From Draconibacterium sp. (lineage in GTDB: Bacteria > Bacteroidota > Bacteroidia > Bacteroidales > Prolixibacteraceae), in NCBI GenBank assembly GCA_027011835.1, contig JALUZN010000028.1, positions 1 to 14,623 of the forward strand: DNA of 14,623 bases, given 5' to 3'. Below are positions 1 to 6,719 of this stretch, in pieces (positions within the stretch are counted from its first letter, which is position 1; every line of letters begins with the position of its first letter). The notes beneath the pieces were generated by a model that was given only the letters and a program-made list of their open reading frames with translations, did not search any database and was not told where the DNA came from. Both the position numbers and the translations under genes were made by a program.

Positions 1-283
1 CCGAATTTTGTTATAAATTTAATCGAAGATATCACGGAGAAGCATTGTTCAACCGGCTTTTAGTGGCATGCGTGAGTTATAAAAACGAGTTTGGGTATAA
101 ATACGGATAATCATATTATTTTTTAATCCACCTACTTTTCAAGGTGATCCCATTTCGGCAGCTTTCTCGAGCACCTCCATTACAATAAACGGCGTAATCT
201 CTTTTACTCTTTGAGCAATCATAAATTATGCGAATTCTGTTTCTGCTAATTTAATGAGAAACAACGATGGAAACAACCGGAAA
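1..283. other. Gene-poor left edge with remnant sequence
   Basis: No intact gene is visible in this stretch on either strand. Its right part holds the aminotransferase-like stub described separately at 139-222. Left of the stub all three minus frames are broken by stops within a few tens of codons, and I recognise no protein family in them. A small interrupted inverted repeat (CACCT at 130-134 and AGGTG at 142-146, extendable with one bulge) lies exactly where the stub loses its similarity. It may be a scar of a rearrangement or the end of a lost mobile element, but there is no run of T on either side that would make it a convincing terminator. Confidence 0.5.
139..222 (-). pseudogene. N-terminal stub of a class I aminotransferase
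   Basis: Reading the minus strand from an ATG at 222 gives 27 codons and a TGA. The peptide begins MIAQRVKEITPF and continues with an IVMEVLEKAAEMG stretch. That resembles the N-terminal helix of PLP-dependent class I/II aminotransferases, which usually begin with a similar 'R...I.PF..M.VLE.A.EM' segment followed by a 'GRDVIHLEVGEPDF' type motif. Here the match stops after about codon 25. No GEPDF motif or PLP-binding lysine region follows in any frame down to base 1, so over 90% of such a gene is missing. It begins 61 bases after the stop of the SIS gene on the same strand, so a complete version could once have been the next gene of that cluster. The family assignment rests on a short peptide and is moderate. 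A chance short ORF is the alternative. Confidence 0.5.
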
Positions 284-1219
284 TTAGTTTTCTGAACTTT
301 TATCTTTTGCAACACGAGTTATTTTTCTCCCGACCTTAAAAACTTCACTCTCCCGGAGTTTCTCTGATAAAAAGTGTGCAGCGAAAAAAAACGGAATTGA
401 AAAAGTAAGCGGACTAAAAACACTTTCAACATGCGGACAATTAAGCTCAAAAACTCTCCCTCCTTCATTTTTTACTGTTTTCAGCACCTCTTTCGTACGT
501 TGAAAATCGGGCCCTTCGTGATTAATTCCAATCACAAGTGTATCTTTTGCGGTCTCTTTATAACCGTGGTCGTATTGCGAAACCGACATCGACATTACCG
601 GAATTTTTGTTACCTCGCTTAACACCAGGGCTGCCAAACCTGCCGTTGCCACATTTGGGCCGCTTCCAACAACATAAATACCACTCTTTTTTCTCCAACG
701 AATTCGTTTATAAAACATCTCGCCCATCTCCTCTCCTCTCTGTTCGAAAAATGGCATTTTGTTTTTAAACACTTTTATAACTTTTGCCGGATTAAAACCA
801 AAACCAAGGTATAAGATTAACAACGTATTTATATATGTTTTCGAAGGAATTAACTCCTCTTTTCCGGCATACAATAAAATCTTTTTACTGCATCGCTCGT
901 GATTTCCAAGCGGGCTATTCTCGTCGTTTACAACGGCTAAAAACGATTTAAAATGGTCGGCACACCAAAGTGTTTCGGAACTCTGCCCCGACTGCGAAAT
1001 GAGAACACCTTTATCGGGATTTTTATATTTTCGAAGGTAGTTATAATATTCGGCGGCTACTTCAGAAAACAGATTAATTCCAAGATAGCGGAACACTCCC
1101 GAAGCAATATGAGAAGAACCCATTCCTAAATAAGGAACGTTTTCGGGCAATATAAGCCCTTTATTTTTTTTATAACATAATTCTGCCCGAAATGGAATTT
1201 CATTAATCTCGTTTTTCAT
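284..1219 (-). CDS. Two-lobed SIS sugar isomerase/deglycase-like protein
   Basis: This 311-residue protein has two SIS (sugar isomerase) domains, at about residues 28-140 and 177-290, arranged like the isomerase half of GlmS and like FrlB or AgaS. The first lobe has a LGMGSS phosphate loop (31-36) and the LISQSGQSSET motif (73-83). The second has YVVGSGP (182-188) and the SQYDHG segment. Aligning by eye to GlmS, the catalytic Glu (E202) and His (H218) are kept at their usual 16-residue spacing, while the positions of GlmS Glu481 and Lys485 are Leu and Val. It is therefore probably not a glucosamine-6-phosphate synthase isomerase, and it has no glutaminase domain. The Glu/His pair is also the one kept in fructosamine-6-phosphate deglycases. 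It has no signal peptide, so it should be cytoplasmic. The fructosamine-kinase-family gene lies 74 bases upstream on the same strand, which makes a role in handling sugar-amine phosphates plausible. The exact substrate cannot be read from the sequence. Confidence 0.85.
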   Translation of the reverse strand: MKNEINEIPFRAELCYKKNKGLILPENVPYLGMGSSHIASGVFRYLGINLFSEVAAEYYNYLRKYKNPDKGVLISQSGQSSETLWCADHFKSFLAVVNDENSPLGNHERCSKKILLYAGKEELIPSKTYINTLLILYLGFGFNPAKVIKVFKNKMPFFEQRGEEMGEMFYKRIRWRKKSGIYVVGSGPNVATAGLAALVLSEVTKIPVMSMSVSQYDHGYKETAKDTLVIGINHEGPDFQRTKEVLKTVKNEGGRVFELNCPHVESVFSPLTFSIPFFFAAHFLSEKLRESEVFKVGRKITRVAKDKSSEN

Positions 1220-1293
1220 ACGAATTCGATTTAATTATGTTATAAGTTACATAAAAATATACGAATCCACAAAAAGCTAGTATCGTAAATTAT

Positions 1294-2181
1294 TTAAATA
1301 TAAGACTTTGCAATTTGTAACGATTGCTCGCGATATCCGCCTCCAAACAGATAGTAATGATTTAAAAGATGGTACAATTGGTAAAGCAGATTTCGTTTTC
1401 GCCAGTCGGCAGGAAGCGGATTAACCTCGTTATATGCATCGAAAAACTGCGACGAAAAACCTCCAAACAGGGTAATAATTCCAAACTCCATTTCACGGTC
1501 GGCATAATATGCAGCAGGGTCGATAATAGCCGGTTCCTTTTGGGTATATATGTAATTACCCGACCACAAATCGCCATGAATAAGAACAGGGTCAGTATTT
1601 TCTGGAATTAATTCCGGCAGCTTTTTAAGCAATTTATCGTATATTTTTATTTCGGAAGAAGAAAGCGGACGCTCTTTTTTAATCAAACCGAGGAGAAACC
1701 GTAAACGATTATCCCGAAAGAATTCAACCCAGTTTTTTGACCAACTATTGTTTTGAGGAGTTGCCCCACAATAATTGTTATTGTAAAAACCAAAACGATT
1801 GTTTTTATATTGATGCAGAAAGGCGAGTCCTCTACCAAGTTTTTCGCTGCTGTTGGAATTTTGATGCCCCACCGGCAAATACTCCTGAACAAGAAATCCG
1901 GGAGTTGAATCCACCTCTTTTGCAAGAAAAACTTCCGGAACAAACAGATAATTACCGGCAGCTTTTTTTAACTCGGTTAAACCCTCGGCTTCGCGAATAA
2001 AAAGATCGGCCGGGCAATTTTCATTCCATTTTAAAAAGAATTCGCCAACATTGGTCTCTATTTTCGATGCGTGGCTAATGCTACCACCACCTATTGATTT
2101 AGAGGCAATAATCTTAACATCGCATTCTAATTTTTTTGAAAGTTGTTTTTCGACATCAATAAAAACCGTGCTACTATTCAT
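1294..2181 (-). CDS. Fructosamine kinase family protein
   Basis: A 295-residue protein of the fructosamine/ketosamine-3-kinase family, which has the aminoglycoside-phosphotransferase fold. These enzymes phosphorylate sugars attached to amines (Amadori products), marking glycated proteins or small molecules for repair. Visible elements in order are a glycine-rich loop GGGSISHASK (31-40), the ATP-contacting lysine in FFLKWN (K51), the catalytic loop HGDLWSGN (202-209, with Asp204 as base), and the metal-binding DPA (221-223) followed by YYADREME (225-232), a hallmark of this family. Length matches the family, close to 290 residues. No signal peptide is present. The ATG at 2181 lies only 15 bases after the stop of the M15 peptidase gene, so the two may share a transcript. 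The SIS gene follows after 74 bases. Family assignment is firm, but the true substrate is unknown: bacterial members act on diverse ketosamines such as ribulosamines or psicosamines. Confidence 0.92.
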   Translation of the reverse strand: MNSSTVFIDVEKQLSKKLECDVKIIASKSIGGGSISHASKIETNVGEFFLKWNENCPADLFIREAEGLTELKKAAGNYLFVPEVFLAKEVDSTPGFLVQEYLPVGHQNSNSSEKLGRGLAFLHQYKNNRFGFYNNNYCGATPQNNSWSKNWVEFFRDNRLRFLLGLIKKERPLSSSEIKIYDKLLKKLPELIPENTDPVLIHGDLWSGNYIYTQKEPAIIDPAAYYADREMEFGIITLFGGFSSQFFDAYNEVNPLPADWRKRNLLYQLYHLLNHYYLFGGGYREQSLQIAKSYI

Positions 2182-2196
2182 GTTCTATATTGTTTT

Positions 2197-3129
2197 TTAC
2201 CATCGTGCTCTGTACCCCCGCGTGTCGATATGAATAAAAAAAGTATGCCGCGAGTTTTTTTTGTACTTGCCAATTCCGCCCATCAACTTTGAAAGATTTG
2301 GGTCGGTATCGAATGAGTTAACAATTTTATAGAGAACCAGTTCGTCGTCCATATTATTTTTCCCGTCACGATTTAAATCATCGATAACACCATCTCCATT
2401 TGTATCGACATAAACGTCGGCAGCATTTCCATAAACATGGCGGCTGTATTTTACATTGCCAATTTTTTTATTGTAGTAAGGTGTGCGGAAGCCGCTCATT
2501 ATAAAAAGTGTTTTTATGTTCCGGCCACTTTTATTTAATTCGGCAAGCAAAAATTCAAGCTTTGCCAAAAGTTTCGGGTCGACAATTAAATATTTGGGCC
2601 ATTCCGATTTTTGTTTGCACAAAAACTGTTTTAACTGAAAATGGGGCGAAATATATAAATCTTTATTTTTCGCGGTAACTTCAATAAAACCTGCGGGTTT
2701 ATTATACGACGGATCGTTATTGTATTCGTTCTCCGGATATTTTCCAATCCTGTACCGGTTCAGATATTCGCCATCCATTTCCGATATGGGAACCAATACA
2801 AAGAGAACCAACGTTAATGTTTTGCCCGTATTTTTTTCTTCGAAATTTATAAAATAGGTGCCACTTTTTAGAGGTGCTGTAATTTGCCATTTCCCATTTT
2901 CCAGTCTCGCGGGAGTTCCAAAATCTGCTGTTCCCGAAATAAATTCGCCACTGCCCGCCCGCAGTTCGACAATAACTTTTTCGCCCGGCATAGCTTTTAA
3001 AAAAAAGTGATTAAACGTCACCCACAAATCGTTGTTCAGCTTAAATTGGATGCCTTTGTCTGCATTTATTGCAAACAAATTAAATTGTATAAAAAACAAT
3101 GCAAACAGTATTAAAACCCTCTTCTTCAT
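2197..3129 (-). CDS. Secreted M15-family peptidase with calcium-loop insert
   Basis: A 310-residue exported peptidase of the M15 / DUF882 type. Such enzymes cleave peptidoglycan peptides (D,D- or L,D-endo/carboxypeptidases). I start at the ATG at 3129 (MKKRVLILFALFF, a clean signal peptide of about 20 residues). The frame can be extended seven codons to a TTG at 3150, but that puts polar residues before the signal and looks wrong. The N-terminal half (about 25-120) is a beta-rich domain with no family I can name. The C-terminal peptidase domain has SGFRTPYYN (212-220), zinc ligands in SRHVYGNAAD (His231 and Asp238) and FIHIDTRG (His300 and Asp302). Between the two ligand motifs are two overlapping EF-hand-like loops (242-253 and 251-262; DTNGDGVIDD then a DxNxDG repeat). 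It lies 77 bases after the L,D-transpeptidase gene and 15 before the fructosamine kinase gene. Confidence 0.88.
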   Translation of the reverse strand: MKKRVLILFALFFIQFNLFAINADKGIQFKLNNDLWVTFNHFFLKAMPGEKVIVELRAGSGEFISGTADFGTPARLENGKWQITAPLKSGTYFINFEEKNTGKTLTLVLFVLVPISEMDGEYLNRYRIGKYPENEYNNDPSYNKPAGFIEVTAKNKDLYISPHFQLKQFLCKQKSEWPKYLIVDPKLLAKLEFLLAELNKSGRNIKTLFIMSGFRTPYYNKKIGNVKYSRHVYGNAADVYVDTNGDGVIDDLNRDGKNNMDDELVLYKIVNSFDTDPNLSKLMGGIGKYKKNSRHTFFIHIDTRGYRARW

Positions 3130-3194
3130 ATCGAAATTTTCACCATTCAAAACAAACGATGAATTTTAAAATCTATTTTATGCGTAACAAACTT

Positions 3195-3209
3195 TAGCAG
3201 AATGTGCTA
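3195..3209. repeat. Small hairpin over the L,D-transpeptidase stop codon
   Basis: TAGCA (3195-3199) and TGCTA (3205-3209) form a perfect 5-base stem with a 5-base loop, and the stop codon of the transpeptidase lies in the stem. No T run follows on the minus strand, so it is not a convincing terminator. It could be a weak mRNA end or a chance structure. Confidence 0.3.
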
Positions 3210-4811
3210 ATCGAGAGGGCGGTTTAACTCTCCCAAAACTGCCGGGTCTCTATCGTAAATATCTTCATTGAAAAATAAATTTCCCAGTTTATCGGCACCG
3301 GCAGTCCAATACAAAACCAATACATCAATTGGCGTTTCAAGGTTTACGCGTGTAGTTTCGCCCGATTCGAGCACTTTATTAATTCGCTCCATATCCCACC
3401 CCTGATTGCCAACAAGACTCAGAAACAGCTCCCATTTTTTATCGAGGCGCAAACAGCCGTGACTAAATGCACGTTTCTCTCTTTCAAAAAGCGACCGAAC
3501 CGGAGTGTCGTGAATATAAATTGAATAGGAATTGGGGAAAATAAATTTCACCTGCCCCAACGAGTTATTCGGCCCGGCATTCTGGCGAACAATATAATGA
3601 AAATCTTTTGCCGACATTTTTTTAAAATCGAGTGTCGACGGGTCGATTACTTTGCCGGAATGGTCCATTATAATCATGTTGTGTTTTGCTAAATATTCCG
3701 GGTCTTTTTTCAGTTTTGGCAATGTCTCTTTAACTGCAATAGAGTGAGTAAGTGTCCAGGTAGGATTAATTACAATGTATTTCATTTGGCTTTTAAAAAT
3801 GGGCGATTCGTGATAATGTTTCCCCACAATTATTTTCGAGTAAAACATAACCGAATCGGCGGTAACACGGCGCAAGTTGTACCCTGCAATATTGGCTACC
3901 AAAAAATCGCTTTCCAAATCGTGCATCACCCAGCGGGCACGTTCAAGATTTATTCTAATCTCATCAATTCGCTTTTCAACGGGTACGTTCATTGCGGCCA
4001 AAGTTCCTTTGCCTAAAACGCCATCTTGAATTAAATTGTGGCGAAATTGAAAATGTTTTACAGCATTTTCTACAAATTCATCGTAAATCGAATCGTTATC
4101 GCTTATTAAATTCAGTGGGTAATCGCCCGTAATCTGCAAATAGTTTCGTAACGACAAAACTGTTTTGTCTTTCATTCCCGGTTTTAAAACTTTATCGACC
4201 TCAACGTTAGGAAATCCACCCTCATCGGCTATTTTCCGATAAACAGCCAACCCCAACTTCAATTGGTTATACATAAAGTTGGTGGGTTTAAACGACTCTA
4301 TTTTTTTATTTATATCGTCGGCATTCAGCGCATTCTCAAGCATTACCAAACTATTTTCAGGCAGCTCATTCCCGGGGATGTTCCAACCTTTTCTAATTTT
4401 CGACTGATCGACCTTTCCTTTAATAAGGTGCGATGAATAACGTAAAATTCCATCGGTAAGTAATAAGTCCAAATCGGCCAACTGTGCATTTGTAGCACTG
4501 CTGTTTAACGCAACCAGATTATAAATACGTTGCAGGTGGTAATCGTCGGGAGTTAATCCTTCGTAGTACGACGACTCCAAAATCTTTATTAACGCTTTAA
4601 TATCTTTATTATTCCACGCAGGTTTAAAAGCATTGTCGGTATAAAAAGCCGGCAAAACTTTTTGCGAATAGAGGGCAACTCCATCAACAGTAACCTTTTT
4701 TGATTCAACACCCGCTTCAATTTTTTGCTGAATGATTTGAGAAACCGTTTGAGAAACACCTGATAGTGACGTAACGAATAAAACAAGAATGGAGAGACTG
4801 ATTGTTTTCAT
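3207..4811 (-). CDS. L,D-transpeptidase (YcbB/LdtD-type) with peptidoglycan-binding domain
   Basis: A 534-residue secreted L,D-transpeptidase of the large YcbB class, which forms 3-3 cross-links between meso-diaminopimelate residues in peptidoglycan or attaches proteins to it. It begins with a signal peptide (MKTISLSILVLFVTSLSGVSQ, about 1-21). Residues 50-190 resemble the helical scaffold domain of this class, with the LTPDDYH motif at 86-92. A PG_binding_1 domain follows (about 205-275, ending GVLGKGTLAAMNV), then the YkuD catalytic domain (about 303-480). The catalytic motif is SHGCLRL (450-456) with nucleophile Cys453, and the IHDTP motif supplies His434. All key residues are present and the length is normal. 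The M15 peptidase gene follows after 77 bases, so the two may act on the same wall. The long palindrome separates this gene from the sugar kinase upstream, which suggests it is transcribed independently. I see no strong promoter. Confidence 0.95.
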   Translation of the reverse strand: MKTISLSILVLFVTSLSGVSQTVSQIIQQKIEAGVESKKVTVDGVALYSQKVLPAFYTDNAFKPAWNNKDIKALIKILESSYYEGLTPDDYHLQRIYNLVALNSSATNAQLADLDLLLTDGILRYSSHLIKGKVDQSKIRKGWNIPGNELPENSLVMLENALNADDINKKIESFKPTNFMYNQLKLGLAVYRKIADEGGFPNVEVDKVLKPGMKDKTVLSLRNYLQITGDYPLNLISDNDSIYDEFVENAVKHFQFRHNLIQDGVLGKGTLAAMNVPVEKRIDEIRINLERARWVMHDLESDFLVANIAGYNLRRVTADSVMFYSKIIVGKHYHESPIFKSQMKYIVINPTWTLTHSIAVKETLPKLKKDPEYLAKHNMIIMDHSGKVIDPSTLDFKKMSAKDFHYIVRQNAGPNNSLGQVKFIFPNSYSIYIHDTPVRSLFEREKRAFSHGCLRLDKKWELFLSLVGNQGWDMERINKVLESGETTRVNLETPIDVLVLYWTAGADKLGNLFFNEDIYDRDPAVLGELNRPLD

Positions 4812-5141
4812 CTTAAAATAGGTTTAAAAATGAGTAAATTACTGAAAGAACATAATTTACAACAAAAAAAACCGGTTGTTGTTTGAATCGATAGTAAGAA
4901 TTTTTCCCGAACAATACGGTTCGGAGATTTAACCTTTAATACAAAACATGAATTGCCGACAAAAACACTGTTTTGTCTTTATAGCAATTTAACTTTGAAT
5001 TGCCGTATGATTGAATTAAATTATTTTGTGCAAGGTTGAGTTAAAATATTTCGGCATAGCCGTAGCTATGTTGGAATATTTTAACGATGAGATTGTGCAA
5101 AAAGAATAAATTCAATGCGGCAATACGAGGTTAACTTGGTA
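4812..5141. other. 330-base intergenic region upstream of the L,D-transpeptidase
   Basis: No coding gene is visible. The right half is the long palindrome described at 4989-5134. The left half carries a small perfect stem, CCGAAC (4907-4912) with GTTCGG (4919-4924) around a 6-base loop, and an A-rich stretch flanked by ACAAC/GTTGT. None of these is followed by a T run on the minus strand, so I do not call a terminator here. No TAnnTTTG box with a proper upstream TTG is found for the transpeptidase, although its promoter should lie in this stretch. Confidence 0.5.
4989..5134. repeat. Long imperfect palindrome (two arms of about 73 bases)
   Basis: The left arm (4989-5062) and right arm (5063-5134) are imperfect inverted repeats that meet at the perfect core ATAGCCGTAGCTAT (5056-5069). 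Matching blocks outside the core include GTTAAAATATT on the left at 5040-5050 against its complement at 5074-5084, ATTGCCG (4999-5005) against CGGCAAT (5118-5124), and TTGAATT (5011-5017) against its counterpart near 5109-5115. The outer ends share TTAAC and its complement. I estimate about three quarters of positions pair, with two or three small gaps. Transcribed from the sugar kinase side, it would fold into one long hairpin starting 7 bases after the kinase stop codon. No transposase is present. It has the look of an intergenic repeat family (REP-like or MITE-like), but copy number in the genome cannot be seen here. Confidence 0.85.
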
Positions 5142-6698
5142 TTACTTGGGGTAGCCGGTAATTTTCCGTATTTCGTGATAAAACGGTTCCAGCTTTTTGT
5201 ACATTTTTTTATATACGTTTTTGTAGAGTTGCTTATAAATCTCAACGTTATTTTTATTGGGTTTAAACTCTTTTCCGTAATGCACCATATTTTCTATTGC
5301 TTCGTGAAATGTAGCGTATTCGCCCACTCCTTTTGCAGTTATTATTGCTGCTCCCAGTGCCGAAGTTTCAACAGTGCTGCTGCGTACCAACGTTAAATTA
5401 AAAACGTCGGCAGCAATTTGGCAGATTTCATCGCTTTGTGAGGCGCCACCCGAAATGGCAATTTTACGTATTTTTCTTTTCGAAACCCTTTCTATTTTCT
5501 CTTTCCCTTCGAGCAGGGCAAATGCAAGTCCCTCGATAATAGCACGATAAATGTGTTGTTTTTTATGTACATCGCCAAATCCGATTATTGCACCTTTTGC
5601 AGCCGGCTCCGAAAGTCCGGGACTCCAAAACGGCTGTACAACCAGTCCCATTGAGCCGGGCGGAGACTGCTTTAACAATTCGTCCAACACCTCTTCAACC
5701 GGAATATTTCTTTTGGCAGCTTCGGCAGCTTCGTTATGAGCAAACTCTTTAATAAACCACGAAATCATCCAAAATCCACGATAAATCTCAACTTCAGGAT
5801 TAAACTTTCCGGGAAGAACTGCCGGATACGACGGCATAAACCGAATGGGTTCAAGATAAACATTACTTGTTGTTTGAATGGTGGCGGCAGTACCAAAACT
5901 CAGGCTTGCCATATCGACCGAAAGAACACCAACGCCAACAGTGCTGCAACCCCGGTCGGAGCCGCAGGCAATTACCGGCAAACCGGCAGGCAAACCTGTA
6001 GCACCGGCAGCAACATCGGTAATTTTTCCAATAGTTTCGCCCGGGCGAATTAATTCGGGCAGTTTACTTTTTTCTATCGGATAAATTTTTGAACTAAATG
6101 CCACCAACTCTTTTGCGTTACCCCACTTTTGCTTTTTATAATCGAACGGAATGTGCCCGATTTGCGATGCTACCGACTCGTTAAAATTGCCGGTTAAACG
6201 ATAATTTAAAAACCCCGACACCTGCAAATACTTATCTGTTTTCGCCCAAATTTCAGGTTCATTTTGCTTTATCCAGTTGCATTTGCCATCGCGCTGAGCT
6301 TTATTTAACGAGTCGCCAATGCCAATTGCTTTTATCACAATTTTCATTCCTAAACCGGGGTAATAAACCGGTGCGGCCTTACGTTGGTCGAGCCATATAA
6401 TTGCTTTGCGCAGCGGGTTTCCATTTTCATCAACATTTACCATCGAGTCGCGAATTGTAGTAACTCCTATTCCGGCAATAGCATTAAAATAACCGGGATG
6501 CGACCTTTTTAATTTTTTGCAAGCCGTTATTAATGTTTCCCAATAAATTTCAGGGTCTTGCTCTGCCCAACCCGGTTTTTCGCTAACATAAGGTTCGAAA
6601 CGGATTTTCTCGATTGCCAGAACTTCGCCGGTTAAAGAGAACAGTACCGCTCTTAAACTTTGGGTTCCACAGTCGACAGAAAGAATTGTTTTTTGCAT
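5142..6698 (-). CDS. FGGY-family carbohydrate kinase (xylulokinase-like)
   Basis: A 518-residue cytoplasmic sugar kinase of the FGGY family (xylulose, ribulose, glycerol, gluconate and related substrates), which phosphorylates a sugar with ATP to start its breakdown. The N-terminal lobe opens with the phosphate-binding VDCGTQSLRA (8-17) and has the AEQDPEIYW motif (46-53). The conserved aspartate of GSDRG (Asp248) is the expected catalytic base and is followed by SFGTAA (267-272). The C-terminal lobe carries SGGASQSDEICQIAADV (416-432) and the TSALGAAI helix (445-452), both typical of the second FGGY signature and adenine-binding region. Length is normal for xylulokinases. Residues that would fix the substrate cannot be read by eye. 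It lies 21 bases downstream of a GntR regulator on the same strand and almost certainly shares its transcript. No isomerase, permease or aldolase for the same sugar is in the window. Confidence 0.92.
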   Translation of the reverse strand: MQKTILSVDCGTQSLRAVLFSLTGEVLAIEKIRFEPYVSEKPGWAEQDPEIYWETLITACKKLKRSHPGYFNAIAGIGVTTIRDSMVNVDENGNPLRKAIIWLDQRKAAPVYYPGLGMKIVIKAIGIGDSLNKAQRDGKCNWIKQNEPEIWAKTDKYLQVSGFLNYRLTGNFNESVASQIGHIPFDYKKQKWGNAKELVAFSSKIYPIEKSKLPELIRPGETIGKITDVAAGATGLPAGLPVIACGSDRGCSTVGVGVLSVDMASLSFGTAATIQTTSNVYLEPIRFMPSYPAVLPGKFNPEVEIYRGFWMISWFIKEFAHNEAAEAAKRNIPVEEVLDELLKQSPPGSMGLVVQPFWSPGLSEPAAKGAIIGFGDVHKKQHIYRAIIEGLAFALLEGKEKIERVSKRKIRKIAISGGASQSDEICQIAADVFNLTLVRSSTVETSALGAAIITAKGVGEYATFHEAIENMVHYGKEFKPNKNNVEIYKQLYKNVYKKMYKKLEPFYHEIRKITGYPK

Positions 6699-6719
6699 AA
6701 ATAGTTGCGCAAGAGTACG

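Noticed and set aside
130..146. CACCT/AGGTG hairpin as a terminator for the SIS gene
   Set aside because: The stem is only 5 bases and no T run follows on the minus strand; it is noted instead as a possible junction mark.
3130..3150. TTG start extending the M15 peptidase by seven codons
   Set aside because: It places MNGENFD before a complete signal peptide that begins at the ATG at 3129; the ATG is the better start.
4958..4978. GACAAAA/TTTTGTC hairpin as a terminator
   Set aside because: On the minus strand, where the neighbouring genes lie, no T run follows the stem, and no plus-strand gene ends here.
4990..4997. TAACTTTG as a plus-strand promoter
   Set aside because: It matches TAnnTTTG, but no plus-strand gene lies downstream and it falls in the outer arm of the palindrome.
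5115..5396. 93-codon plus-strand frame
   Set aside because: It is antisense to the 3' end of the FGGY kinase and begins inside the palindrome; no protein features are seen.
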